Shown: positions 10,411-19,789, counted from the first letter of the stretch. The stretch is DNA of 64,000 nucleotides from Rhodococcus sp. OK519 (GCF_003051005.1 NZ_QAOW01000001.1:992001-1056000); one strand, 5' to 3'. Translations and numbers: made by a program. Notes: generated from the sequence alone by a model not told the origin.

Positions 10411-11238
10411 TCAGTCCTTGAAGTAGACCAACTGGTGCGTCGTGGCGAGCAGGGCTCCGTCGCGGCCCCAGATCTCGGCGGACTGGTCGAAGTAGCCCTT
10501 CCCGAATCGCTGCGCGCGGGCCGTGCCCAGGACTGCGTCGTCGGCCTGCGCCGCGAGGAGCGTGGCATCGGCGTGGAAGTAGACGGTGAACGACACCGTG
10601 CCGGCGGCCAGGTAGCGGCCCAGGCGCAGGAACGCGCGCGGATAGAAGACGTCGCACAGCGCCGTCAGTGCCGGGAAGTCGAGCGGGCGCGGCGGGTTGT
10701 CGCGCACCCACAGTGTGCTGGTCGAACCCGGCTGCGCGCCCGCCTCGGGTTCGGGAACCGCGCCCTCGACGAAGCGCAGGTCGTAGTTGCGGGCCCACGC
10801 GATGAAGTCGGGGAACGATTGGGCGGCAACGTCGTCGGCGGGCGGCGCCGCCGGTGCAGTGATCTCGGTGGACGCCCACGTCTCGCGTCGGATGCCGAAT
10901 ACCGCGGTGGCCGTCGTGGTGACGGCGCCGTCCTGTGCGAGTTCGATGCTCCAGTGCTGGGTCGACCGATTGGTGCGGGTGGGGCGCGCCGAGATCTCGA
11001 ACTCGCCGTCGGCGATCGGGCCCGCGAAGTTGACGGTCAGCGAGAGTGGATCGCCGAGGCGTTCGGGATGCCGGAGGACCGCCCGCAGGAGGGTCGCGGC
11101 AGTGATGCCGCCGAACGGGCCCACCATGTTCGCGTATGCGGGTGAGGTGTGGCCCAGAAAGACGCCGGGCGCGCCCAATTCGGGGGACAGTTCGACGGCT
11201 GCGTCGAACGGGTGCGTAGGTGCGACGATCTGGGTCAC
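10411..11238 (-). CDS. TesB-like acyl-CoA thioesterase (double hotdog)
   Basis: A 275-residue protein of the thioesterase group with two fused hotdog domains (4HBT_3/TesB-like). An N-terminal hotdog (about 20-125, containing GPFGGITAATLLRAVLRHP and LTVNFAGPI) is joined to a C-terminal hotdog (about 165-275, containing YFHADA and TTHQLVYFKD). Members hydrolyse acyl-CoA to free acid and CoA. The GTG start at 11238 is chosen because AGGAG lies five bases upstream; the open frame further upstream overlaps the divergent regulator and is not protein-like. A -10 TAGAAT with an internal palindrome precedes it, so the divergent TetR probably represses it. The chain-length preference is not readable. 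Confidence 0.8.
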   Translation of the reverse strand: MTQIVAPTHPFDAAVELSPELGAPGVFLGHTSPAYANMVGPFGGITAATLLRAVLRHPERLGDPLSLTVNFAGPIADGEFEISARPTRTNRSTQHWSIELAQDGAVTTTATAVFGIRRETWASTEITAPAAPPADDVAAQSFPDFIAWARNYDLRFVEGAVPEPEAGAQPGSTSTLWVRDNPPRPLDFPALTALCDVFYPRAFLRLGRYLAAGTVSFTVYFHADATLLAAQADDAVLGTARAQRFGKGYFDQSAEIWGRDGALLATTHQLVYFKD

Positions 11239-11264
11239 GACAACTCCTGACGGGTGACGATCCG

Positions 11265-11285
11265 ATTCTAAGTATGACAACATAC
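11265..11285. promoter_or_regulatory. TetR operator in the thioesterase promoter
   Basis: GTATG (11272-11276) N4 CATAC (11281-11285) is a perfect palindrome. On the minus strand TAGAAT (complement of 11265-11270) is a good -10 for the thioesterase, which puts the palindrome in the promoter spacer. A TetR dimer bound here would block both divergent genes. Confidence 0.55.
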
Positions 11286-11327
11286 ATAGAACCACTGGGC
11301 AACCGACGACGGCGGAAGGGCGACGAC

Positions 11328-11897
11328 ATGGCGAGGCGGCAGGATCCCGCGGGCGGGCCCCGCGCGGCGATGATCGACAGCGCCGTCGCCTTGATCCGCG
11401 AGCAGGGCGTGGCGGCGACCTCGTTCGCCGACGTCCTCGCGCGCAGCGGCGCCCCTCGCGGCTCGATCTACCACCACTTCCCCGGTGGCAAGTCGCAACT
11501 CGTCGAGGAGGCCACCCGGTCCGCGGCGGCCTACCTGGGGCGAGGCGTGGCGCGGGTGCTCGATTCCGGCGACACCGTCTCGGCGCTGCGGGCGCTCGTC
11601 GACCTGTGGCGCCGGGGCCTCGAGGCCACCGACTACGAGGCCGGATGCCCCATCGTGGCAGCAGCACTGGGCACCGAGCGGGGCGCGCGTGAGGTCGCCG
11701 GAGTGACGTTCACCGAGTGGTGTGCCCTGATCTCCGCGAGCCTCGTCGACGACGGGGTTCCGAAGGAACGGTCGGTGTCGCTGTCCGTGCTGGTCGTCAG
11801 TGCGCTCGAGGGCGCGCTCGTGATGGCCCAGGCGCAGGGCACGTCGGCGCCGCTCGACGCCGTCGTCGACGAACTCGAGGTGTTGCTCCGCGCGTGA
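11328..11897 (+). CDS. TetR-family regulator, LmrA/YxaF-like
   Basis: A 189-residue repressor. The helix-turn-helix lies at about residues 30-52 (SFADVLARSGAPRGSIYHHFPGGK). The SGAPRGSIYHHFPGGKSQL form with a PGGK loop is typical of the LmrA/YxaF branch. The C-terminal ligand domain contains the GCPIVAAALG motif of that branch. I start at ATG 11328 with AAGGG about eight bases upstream; upstream in-frame starts run through the operator. It is divergent from the thioesterase across the GTATG-N4-CATAC palindrome, so autoregulation and thioesterase repression are likely. The ligand is unknown. Confidence 0.85.
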   Translation: MARRQDPAGGPRAAMIDSAVALIREQGVAATSFADVLARSGAPRGSIYHHFPGGKSQLVEEATRSAAAYLGRGVARVLDSGDTVSALRALVDLWRRGLEATDYEAGCPIVAAALGTERGAREVAGVTFTEWCALISASLVDDGVPKERSVSLSVLVVSALEGALVMAQAQGTSAPLDAVVDELEVLLRA

Positions 11898-11904
11898 CAG
11901 CGAG

Positions 11905-12750
11905 TCAACTCTGCGCCACGCGCGCGAGGACCGCGTCGGCCAGCGCGTCCGGGTTCTCCTCGGGAATCCAGTGGCTCGCGCCGTCGAGCACGACGAAACG
12001 GTAAGGCGCGTCCACGAACTCGGCGCACCGCTTGGCGCCAGCGGGTCCGAGTGCCGGGTCTGCGGTGCTCCACACGTAGGTCGTCGGCACCCGGACGGAC
12101 GGCAGGTTGTTGAACTCGCGGGTCATCGCCCGGTACCAGTTCATCGCGGCGGTCAGGGCGCCCGGCTGCGACAGCAGACGGACGTGCTCGTCGATCAGTT
12201 CGGGATCGTTGCCGTCGCCGAACATGGCGCGCAGCCGCCGCGAGTCATTATCGAGCAGAACGGTTTCGGCCTTCCCCTCCTGTCGGAGCAGCCCGATATA
12301 GCCGGATCGTCGCTGCTGATCGGCGTCCTCGCGCAGCGCCCATCCGAACGCCGCCGGGTGCGGCACGGAGACGGCGGTGAGACTGCGGACACGGTCCGGG
12401 TGAGTGCCCGCGACCTGCCAAGCGACGGCGGCGCCCCAGTCGTGGCCCACCAGGTGCGCCGAGTCGAGACCGTACGCGTCGAGCAGGCCGACGACGTCGC
12501 CGACGAGGCGGTCGAAGCGGTATTCCTCGACAATTTCGGGCCGGGCGTCGGGGGAGTAGCCGCGCTGGTTGGGCGCGATCACGCGCAGGCCCGCGCCGAT
12601 CAGACGCGGTGTCACCGGTCGCCACGCGGCCGCGCTTTCGGGGAACCCGTGGAGCAGGACGATCGGGGTGCCGTCGTCCGGTCCGGAGACGGTGACGTCG
12701 AAGGTCAATTCGCCCAGGCGGACTCGGTCGATCCGTGAAACGGCAGTCAT
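11905..12750 (-). CDS. alpha/beta hydrolase, epoxide-hydrolase-like
   Basis: A 281-residue alpha/beta hydrolase. HGFPES at 34-39 supplies the oxyanion-hole region. The nucleophile elbow GHDWGA carries D104 rather than serine, and the catalytic histidine is H260 (GASHW). An aspartate nucleophile with the HGFPES motif indicates an epoxide hydrolase or haloalkane dehalogenase-like enzyme; HGFPES favours epoxide hydrolase. A cap domain fits residues 130-200. It lies 21 bases downstream of the TetR gene in the same direction, so the two may be cotranscribed. No ribosome binding site is obvious. The physiological substrate is unknown; lipid epoxides are plausible given the desaturase genes across the divergent promoter. 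Confidence 0.75.
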   Translation of the reverse strand: MTAVSRIDRVRLGELTFDVTVSGPDDGTPIVLLHGFPESAAAWRPVTPRLIGAGLRVIAPNQRGYSPDARPEIVEEYRFDRLVGDVVGLLDAYGLDSAHLVGHDWGAAVAWQVAGTHPDRVRSLTAVSVPHPAAFGWALREDADQQRRSGYIGLLRQEGKAETVLLDNDSRRLRAMFGDGNDPELIDEHVRLLSQPGALTAAMNWYRAMTREFNNLPSVRVPTTYVWSTADPALGPAGAKRCAEFVDAPYRFVVLDGASHWIPEENPDALADAVLARVAQS

Positions 12751-12771
12751 GGCGCCACGGTAGCGGAACCG

Positions 12772-13401
12772 CTACGTGTGCGCGGGTTTCCAGCCGCCGA
12801 TGCCGAGCATGACCAGGCGTAGTTGCTTCTCTGCGCGCAAGATCACCGCGCGTTCGTCGGCGGATCCGGGGCGGGTGACATCCAGCAGGTCGGCGACCGC
12901 CGCGAGCATTGCCTGCACGATGAGATCGGCGGCCATCTCGAGATCCTCGACGTCCCAGTCGGCCAGCGCCGGCAGGCGTCCGAGGTCGATCGTGAGTTCG
13001 CTGACGAACAGGCGCAGCTCGGTGGCGATCGCGCGCCGGACCTCCGGCACCCCGCCGTAGCGTTCGTGGACGACGAATCGGAACTCGGCCTCGTGGGCGC
13101 GCACCTGTCGGACGAGGATCTCGAGCGACGCCTGCGCATTCTTGGTGCTCGGCGTGCGTCGGGCGTCGCGCAGCATCCGCCGGAGCACCCGCATGCTGTC
13201 CTCGGCCAGCGCGACGCCGAGTTCGTCCATCGACGCGAAATGGCGGTAGAAGGCCGTGGGCACGATGCCGGCGGCACGCGCGACCTCGCGCAGGCTCACA
13301 CTCGCGAAGCTGCGGTCGGCGTGTAGTTCGAGCGCCCGGTCCAGTAGCGCCTGCCGCGTGCGCTCCTTGCGCTGCGCGCGCGTCTCCACCGGTTCGGTCA
13401 C
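12772..13401 (-). CDS. TetR-family regulator of the desaturase genes (inferred)
   Basis: A 209-residue regulator from GTG 13401; a GTG at 13419 is an alternative. I prefer 13401 because TACACT (complement of 13409-13414) lies seven bases ahead, the spacing of a leaderless transcript. The helix-turn-helix is at about 34-56 (SLREVARAAGIVPTAFYRHFASMDELG). The GIVPTAFYRHF recognition helix and the overall layout resemble regulators of fatty-acid unsaturation genes (DesT/FasR-like). It is divergent from the reductase-desaturase operon, with two 5-4-5 palindromes in the shared promoter, and upstream of the hydrolase. Control of the desaturase by acyl-CoA sensing is an inference from the location. 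Confidence 0.75.
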   Translation of the reverse strand: MTEPVETRAQRKERTRQALLDRALELHADRSFASVSLREVARAAGIVPTAFYRHFASMDELGVALAEDSMRVLRRMLRDARRTPSTKNAQASLEILVRQVRAHEAEFRFVVHERYGGVPEVRRAIATELRLFVSELTIDLGRLPALADWDVEDLEMAADLIVQAMLAAVADLLDVTRPGSADERAVILRAEKQLRLVMLGIGGWKPAHT

Positions 13402-13408
13402 GGCGTCG

Positions 13409-13414
13409 AGTGTA
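13409..13414 (-). promoter_or_regulatory. -10 element of the candidate leaderless TetR transcript
   Basis: TACACT on the minus strand, seven bases before the GTG at 13401, with no ribosome binding site. This decides between the two possible GTG starts. Confidence 0.4.
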
Positions 13415-13448
13415 GGCACCGGTATCGACCGCCCGACGCAACCGGCAA

Positions 13449-13462
13449 GTGACCGGTGTCAC
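13449..13462. promoter_or_regulatory. palindrome GTGAC-N4-GTCAC in the divergent desaturase promoter
   Basis: GTGAC-CGGT-GTCAC is a perfect 5-4-5 inverted repeat between the TetR gene and the -35 TTGACA (13475-13480) of the reductase-desaturase operon. It is a candidate regulator binding site. Confidence 0.45.
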
Positions 13463-13474
13463 GTTTCTCCGGGA

Positions 13475-13514
13475 TTGACAGGTATGGGGTAACGGCGTTC
13501 ACACTAATGAGTGT
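13475..13514 (+). promoter_or_regulatory. desaturase operon promoter with palindrome ACACT-N4-AGTGT
   Basis: TTGACA at 13475-13480 is a consensus -35. The -10 is not clear. ACACT-AATG-AGTGT (13501-13514) is a perfect inverted repeat placed where RNA polymerase would start, so a bound repressor would block initiation. Confidence 0.45.
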
Positions 13515-13552
13515 ACGAGTGTGCACTGAAAATCTCTCGTAAGGAGATGATC

Positions 13553-14632
13553 ATGACGACGAGTTCCCCCACGCGACCGAGGCGTCGACGGCTGCTGTCG
13601 CTGTTCGAGGCGCTCGCTACACCCCACGCCGTCGACCGCTATCTCGAACTGCTGGACCCGATGGCGACAGCGCGCGAGATGCGCGCCCGCGTCGTGCGGG
13701 TAGCGCGCCCGACGCCGGATTCGGTCGTGCTCGGATTGCGTCCCACGCGCCACTGGCGGGGGTACGTCGCCGGGCAGTTCGTGCAGGTCGGTGTCGTGAT
13801 CGACGGGGTTCGTCACACCCGCTGCTACTCGCCGACCGGTTCGGAGCGCAGCGATGCGATCGAGTTGATCGTGCGTGCGCATCCGGGTGGCCTGGTGTCG
13901 CAATATCTCGTCCGCCACGCAAACGAGGGGATGGTGGTCGACCTATCTACCGCTGCAGGAGAATTCGCGCTCCCGCAGCCGCGGCCACGGGAGATCGTCC
14001 TCGTCAGCGGCGGCAGCGGCATCACGCCGGTACTGGCGATGCTGCGCACCCTCGTCGACGAGGGTTTCGTCGGCCGGATCGCCTTCCTGCACTACGCGCG
14101 CACGCTCGACGACGTCCCGGTGCTCGGTGAACTGCGGTCGCTCGGTCAGGCACACGGCGGCCTCGACGTCCGCATCGTCGAGACGTCGGCCGAGGGGAGG
14201 TTCGATCGCGAGCACCTCGACGACGTCGCACCGTGGTTCGGGCCGGAATCGGAGGTGTTCGTGTGCGGACCGGACACGCTCTCCGCGGCGTTGCGGGAGC
14301 ATCTGGACCTCCGCGGATTCGGTGAACGCATGCACACTGAACAGTTTCGAATCGCGTCTCCGGAACCGGTCGGCCCGACAGGTGGTGCTGTGTCGTTTAC
14401 CCGCAGCGGCGTGACGACGGAGAACACCGGGACCAGCCTGCTCGAGCAGGCGGAGGCGGCGGGCCTGCAGCCCGAGTACGGCTGCCGGATGGGAATTTGC
14501 TTCTCCTGCACCGCGGTCAAACGGTCAGGGCGCACCCGCAACGTTCGCACCGGCGAAACACACGACGACCCGGATCAGTCGATCCAGCTGTGCATCTCCG
14601 CGCCGGTCGGCGACGTCGAGATCGACGTCTGA
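13553..14632 (+). CDS. flavin/2Fe-2S oxidoreductase partner of the desaturase
   Basis: A 359-residue electron-transfer protein. Residues about 40-140 form the FAD domain (RCYSPTGS motif), 140-250 the NAD(P)H domain (VSGGSGITPVLAMLR), and the C-terminus is a plant-type 2Fe-2S ferredoxin with C311, C316, C319 and C347. The order reductase-then-ferredoxin and the position directly before a membrane desaturase match Rv3230c, which supplies electrons to DesA3. The start ATG 13553 follows AAGGAG by six bases; earlier starts lie inside the operator. It is the first gene of a three-gene operon, 33 bases before the desaturase. Confidence 0.85.
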   Translation: MTTSSPTRPRRRRLLSLFEALATPHAVDRYLELLDPMATAREMRARVVRVARPTPDSVVLGLRPTRHWRGYVAGQFVQVGVVIDGVRHTRCYSPTGSERSDAIELIVRAHPGGLVSQYLVRHANEGMVVDLSTAAGEFALPQPRPREIVLVSGGSGITPVLAMLRTLVDEGFVGRIAFLHYARTLDDVPVLGELRSLGQAHGGLDVRIVETSAEGRFDREHLDDVAPWFGPESEVFVCGPDTLSAALREHLDLRGFGERMHTEQFRIASPEPVGPTGGAVSFTRSGVTTENTGTSLLEQAEAAGLQPEYGCRMGICFSCTAVKRSGRTRNVRTGETHDDPDQSIQLCISAPVGDVEIDV

Positions 14633-14665
14633 CCACGCCGGCCGCCACGACCAGGAGGAGAAACC

Positions 14666-15859
14666 ATGTTCGGAATCAGCGTTCCCAGCTTCCTGCCGAT
14701 ACCCGGGTTCCTGCGGTTCGGCACGCGTGACATCGATCGGCCCGGTGCCGAACTGTCGGTCATCGGCTACGACGACGTCGAGGAACTCGGCCGAGAACTC
14801 GACGCGCTCCGCGCCGAGGTGGTCGCCGATCTCGGCGCCGCCGATCGCGAGTACATCTATCGGATCATCAAGGCGCAGCGCGGCTTCGAGGTGGCGGGCC
14901 GCGGTCTCATGTACCTCGGGTTCCTGCCACCGTTCTGGCTCGCGGGCGTCGGGGCACTGTCGATCTCGAAGATCCTCGACAACATGGAGATCGGGCACAA
15001 TGTCATGCACGGTCAGTACGACTGGATGCGTGAACCAGGACTGAACTCGCGGGTGTTCGAGTGGGACACCGTGTGTCCGGCGGATCAGTGGAAGCACTCG
15101 CACAACTACCTGCACCACACGTTCACCAATATCGTCGGCCGCGATCGAGACATCGGCTACGGCATCCTGCGGATGGACGAGACCCAGCGCTGGAACCCCT
15201 ATTACCTGGGCAATCCGGTCTATGCGACGGCGCTGATGTTCCTGTTCGAGTGGGGCGTGATGCTGCACGACCTCGAGGCCGAGAACGTGGTCCAGGGAAA
15301 GCGGAACTGGGTCGACGTCAAACCGCTGGTGCAGGGGTGGTGGCGCAAGGCCGGACGACAGGTGCTCAAGGATTACGTGCTGTTCCCGGCACTGTCGGGC
15401 CCGCTGTTCGTCTCGACGTTACTCGGGAACGCGACCGCGAACGTGGTTCGAAACGTGTGGGCGTACTCGATCATCTTCTGCGGCCATTTCCCCTCCGGGG
15501 TACAGAGTTTCACCGAGGACGAGACCGCCGACGAGACGCGCGGTCAATGGTATCTGCGTCAGATGCTCGGTAGTGCGAACATCTCCGGAAGCCCGTTGTT
15601 CCACATCATGTCCGGCAACCTGTCACATCAGATCGAGCACCACCTGTTCCCGGACATCCCGGCCCATCGGTACCCGGAGATGGCACCGCGAGTTCGGGAG
15701 CTGTGCGAGCGCTACGGCCTGCCCTACAACACCGGTGGCTTCTTCCGGCAGATCGGCAGCGTGTGGGCCAAGATCTTCCGGTTGGCGCTGCCGCCCTCGC
15801 TCGTCGGCCGGGTGCCGGTGAGCGGTGTTATCGTCGAGCGTCGGAAAACCGCTGCATGA
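14666..15859 (+). CDS. desA3: DesA3-type membrane acyl-CoA desaturase
   Basis: A 397-residue integral membrane di-iron desaturase that introduces a cis double bond (delta-9 in the mycobacterial enzyme) into stearoyl-type acyl-CoA. The three histidine boxes are visible: H111NVMH115, H144SHNYLHH151 and H321QIEHH326. Hydrophobic segments lie at about 85-105 and 210-270. The KHSHNYLHHT and HHLFPDIPAHRYPEMAPRVRELC segments match Rv3229c. It depends on the preceding oxidoreductase for electrons. AGGAGG lies six bases before the ATG. Its stop overlaps a downstream ATG (ATGA), continuing the operon. Regulation probably comes from the divergent TetR. Confidence 0.85.
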   Translation: MFGISVPSFLPIPGFLRFGTRDIDRPGAELSVIGYDDVEELGRELDALRAEVVADLGAADREYIYRIIKAQRGFEVAGRGLMYLGFLPPFWLAGVGALSISKILDNMEIGHNVMHGQYDWMREPGLNSRVFEWDTVCPADQWKHSHNYLHHTFTNIVGRDRDIGYGILRMDETQRWNPYYLGNPVYATALMFLFEWGVMLHDLEAENVVQGKRNWVDVKPLVQGWWRKAGRQVLKDYVLFPALSGPLFVSTLLGNATANVVRNVWAYSIIFCGHFPSGVQSFTEDETADETRGQWYLRQMLGSANISGSPLFHIMSGNLSHQIEHHLFPDIPAHRYPEMAPRVRELCERYGLPYNTGGFFRQIGSVWAKIFRLALPPSLVGRVPVSGVIVERRKTAA

Positions 15860-15873
15860 GAGGCACGTCGAAC

Positions 15874-16086
15874 ATGGTGGGGAAGTTCGAGCGAAGCAAG
15901 GACACGGTGCAGGAACTCACCGAGTCCGCGGCCACACACGTCGGCAAGATCGCGGTGATCATCGCGGGCGCCGTCCGGGACGTCACGCGGGAGGTGGGGG
16001 ACTGGATCACCGACGGCATCGAGATGCGTGAGGCGGCGCAGAAGGCTCGCGAGGATCGGGAGCGGACAGCGACCGACGAGAGCTGA
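15874..16086 (+). CDS. small conserved-looking protein after the desaturase
   Basis: A 70-residue protein. A start at 15874 follows GAGAGG by ten bases; an ATG at 15856 that overlaps the desaturase stop would add six residues. The central segment THVGKIAVIIAGAVRDVTREVGDWI is an amphipathic or weakly hydrophobic helix. The C-terminal third (EMREAAQKAREDRERTATDES) is highly charged and likely coiled. I recognise no family. Its place as the last gene of the desaturase operon, tightly spaced and followed by a strong terminator, suggests a role linked to desaturation, such as membrane docking or electron transfer. That is inference from position only. Confidence 0.6.
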   Translation: MVGKFERSKDTVQELTESAATHVGKIAVIIAGAVRDVTREVGDWITDGIEMREAAQKAREDRERTATDES

Positions 16087-16099
16087 AGCGGTACAAAGA

Positions 16100-16137
16100 A
16101 ATCGGGCCCGGCACCTGTGAAGGTGCCGGGCCCGATT
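16100..16137. terminator. bidirectional terminator between desaturase operon and gdhA
   Basis: AATCGGGCCCGGCACCT, loop GTGA, then the exact reverse complement: a perfect 17-bp stem. It lies 13 bases after the plus-strand stop and 15 bases after the convergent gdhA stop, so it can serve both. Confidence 0.85.
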
Positions 16138-16152
16138 CCGTGTACGGAGAGA

Positions 16153-17499
<1,347 letters not shown>

Positions 17500-17838
17500 T
17501 CACCTACCTGTTTCCCGTGAGAACTTATTAATCTTTCCGTTACACGATAGTCCGCACAGGGCCTACACTTCGACGGTTACCTGCGGAAAGTGAGATTAGC
17601 CACGTGTGAACATCGTGTTACACGTTTGCGAAGATCGGGGGGCCGGGGTGGGTCGCCGACGTTGTCGGCCGCCAGGCGGGGTCTCGGTTGGAGCTCAATT
17701 TTCACAGCAGTCCCACCAGAAACACGCGTCCTGTGGGTTTTCATGGTTTGGTCATTGGTAAACGCACGTCCTCGGGGGATACAGCGGTCGGGCCGCTTTC
17801 GGGTTGGCTCCCTCGTCCTGCTGAAAGGGGAACAGTCT
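17500..17838. other. 339-base region between gdhA and the DUF4185 gene
   Basis: Holds the gdhA promoter on the minus strand and a long leader for the DUF4185 gene. Three GTTAC words occur within 80 bases. The reading frame of the downstream gene stays open through the leader, but its translation has no signal-peptide character until the GTG at 17839. The G-rich part 17770-17835 could fold, but I could not match it to a known riboswitch. Confidence 0.4.
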
Positions 17839-19218
17839 GTGAGAGGGACAAATCGGAGATGGGCCGCAGCGCTGTCTGCCGCCGCGGTCACCGCGGGTCT
17901 GTCGGTTGCGATGGCGACGCCGGCAACCGCCGCAGGGGGGCCGTGCGGTCAGGGCGGGGGGAGTTCGGGCAGCTTGGGGAGCCTCGGCGCCGGGAGTTTG
18001 GGTAGCGCGACAGGCTCGTTGGCCAATTCGCTGCCCTGGATCACGGGTGCGCCGAACGGCGCACTGCCGGTGCTGACCGGTAAGACCAAGGCGCTCGAAA
18101 TGGTCACGGGGCCGGGCAGCCCCAACAACACGATCAACCGCTTCAGTGTCGCCGGCACCGACCTCGGGATCATGTGGGACAACGGAGCCGGGGAAGTTCT
18201 GATGGCCTTCGGCGACACCGTCGGCGACTGCGGCATCGAGGGCGATCAGTGGCGCAGCAACGTCCTGTTCCGCAGTGATGACGCATCGCTGGCCGACGGC
18301 ATGCGGATCGACAACTCGCCGATGGCTCTGCCTCCGGTGGAGAACTTCTCGAGGCAGGTCATCAAGGGCCTGATTTCGAATGGGCCCGGAGAGCTGGCCA
18401 ACCCTGAGTTCACCGTCATTCCGACCGGTGGCGTCGCCGTCGACGGAACGCAGTACGTCCGTTGGATGTCCGTCCGCTCGTGGGACAAACCGGGCGAGTG
18501 GACCACCAACTACTCCGGGCTCGCCTACTCGGGCGACAACGGCGAGAGCTGGATCACGGACCCCGCCACCGTTCGACTCAACCTCCCCGTCACCCTCCCC
18601 GTCGAGGTACCCGCGCTCTCGGAGCGCAACTTCGACTGGCAGATGAGCGCCTTCGTTCCCGGACGGGGTGCCGACAGCAACTACATCTACGAGTTCGGCA
18701 CTCCCTCAGGTCGATCCGGGGAGGCGCGTCTCGCACGTGTACCCAAGTCGGACATCCGAAATCTGGGTGCCTACGAGTACCGGACCAACACGGGGTGGAG
18801 TCAGAACATCGCCGACGCCGTTCCGGTGATCCGGGGCAACGTCAGTGAACTGTCGGTGCAGTGGAATCCGTACTTGAACAAGTACGTCGCCATGTACACC
18901 GATCTGGGTGGTTTGAAGATCCGTCAGTCGTCGGATCTGATCAACTGGAGTGGCACGCAGACGTTGATCGGTTCGGCCGCACTGCCGTCGCTGTACGGCG
19001 GGTTCATGCATCCGTGGTCCAACAAGAACGGCGACAAGAACCTCTACTTCGTGTTGACCACGTGGGACCGCTACAACGTGATCTACATGAAGGCCGACCT
19101 GAGTGGCATGCAGATTGCGTCCACCGACACGGTCGATCGCCCCGACCCGGCGGTCACCGGTGAGCAGCGGCTCGACGGCTTCCAGACTCCCGAGGGATTC
19201 GTCGAGAGTCCGGAGTGA
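17839..19218 (+). CDS. secreted DUF4185-domain protein
   Basis: A 459-residue exported protein. The GTG start at 17839 follows AAAGGGG by about ten bases and opens a clear Sec signal peptide: RGTNRRW, a hydrophobic core of Ala, Val and Leu, and cleavage near ATPATAAGG. A Gly/Ser-rich linker follows (GQGGGSSGSLGSLGAG). The rest is a DUF4185 domain with beta-propeller or glycosidase-like features (FGDTVGDC, SGDNGESW, MHPWS). Known members are extracellular, often acting on or binding wall polysaccharide, but no activity is established. It is a single gene with its own hairpin terminator. Confidence 0.75.
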   Translation: MRGTNRRWAAALSAAAVTAGLSVAMATPATAAGGPCGQGGGSSGSLGSLGAGSLGSATGSLANSLPWITGAPNGALPVLTGKTKALEMVTGPGSPNNTINRFSVAGTDLGIMWDNGAGEVLMAFGDTVGDCGIEGDQWRSNVLFRSDDASLADGMRIDNSPMALPPVENFSRQVIKGLISNGPGELANPEFTVIPTGGVAVDGTQYVRWMSVRSWDKPGEWTTNYSGLAYSGDNGESWITDPATVRLNLPVTLPVEVPALSERNFDWQMSAFVPGRGADSNYIYEFGTPSGRSGEARLARVPKSDIRNLGAYEYRTNTGWSQNIADAVPVIRGNVSELSVQWNPYLNKYVAMYTDLGGLKIRQSSDLINWSGTQTLIGSAALPSLYGGFMHPWSNKNGDKNLYFVLTTWDRYNVIYMKADLSGMQIASTDTVDRPDPAVTGEQRLDGFQTPEGFVESPE

Positions 19219-19240
19219 GCACACTGAGTTCGTGACGACG

Positions 19241-19271
19241 CGGCCCGTCCCTGGTATCCGGGGGCGGGCCG
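19241..19271 (+). terminator. hairpin terminator after the DUF4185 gene
   Basis: CGGCCCGTCCC (19241-19251) pairs with GGGGGCGGGCCG (19260-19271) with one G-U pair, 22 bases after the stop codon. Confidence 0.7.
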
Positions 19272-19482
19272 TTCGCGATTCACGTCGAAATCGCGCTGTG
19301 GGTGCCAGGTTTCGGCGATCCAGGGTCTCTGATCGGACAGCCGAGGGGATGTGCATGCGTCGTTCGTTCGTGGCGCTCATGGGGCCCCGCGTCCGGGCTC
19401 TTCGCGATCAGGCCGCGCGTCCGGAGACGCATCAGCCCGACGCCGACGTCACGGCAGAAACGAAATGGTCCAGCGCCTGCAG

Positions 19483-19596
19483 TCAGCTAGCAGAGGTCAG
19501 TGCACCGGCGAGGCCGAGGAGAACGAGACTTCCGAAAGCCCAGCTCACAAAACCCGCAATGTTCTCGACCAGCGTGAACTCGGATAACGAACCCAT
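19483..19596 (-). CDS. 37-residue hydrophobic peptide
   Basis: A very short gene below usual cut-offs. ATG at 19596 is preceded by AAGGAG with ideal six-base spacing; the stop is TGA at 19485-19483. It encodes 37 residues: a short polar N-terminus (MGSLSEFTLVEN), then one continuous hydrophobic helix (IAGFVSWAFGSLVLLGLAGAL) and a TSAS end. There is no cleavage site, so it is a small membrane or membrane-active peptide. A TAGATA -10-like hexamer (complement of 19633-19638) would give a leader of about 30 bases. Codon third positions are less GC-rich than in neighbouring genes. No family is recognised. Very small porin-like or transporter-accessory peptides exist in related genera, but nothing here proves either role. 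Confidence 0.6.
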   Translation of the reverse strand: MGSLSEFTLVENIAGFVSWAFGSLVLLGLAGALTSAS

Positions 19597-19789
19597 AGCT
19601 AACTCCTTCACGGGAAAGTGGCTGCACGGCGATATCTACCGGACGCCGAAAAGCTAGCCGCTAATGCCGGAGATGTCACGCTGCGGACAGATGCATGACG
19701 CGAGGCGGACTCGAGCGGTGGTCGCCGGAGCTTTCGGCCACGCGGTAAACGAATCCGGTCGGGCTTTCCTGTGAACGCACCCTCTGAAG

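Noticed and set aside
17500-17590. GlnR box upstream of gdhA
   Set aside because: GTTAC words are present, but no copy fits the GTnAC-N6-GnAAC pattern on either strand well enough.
17770-17838. cyclic-di-AMP (ydaO-type) riboswitch
   Set aside because: Some G-rich similarity, but the paired elements and conserved bases could not be aligned.
19302-19657. Plus-strand frames between the DUF4185 gene and the tRNA
   Set aside because: No ribosome binding sites and low-complexity translations; the minus-strand 37-residue frame has the start signals.
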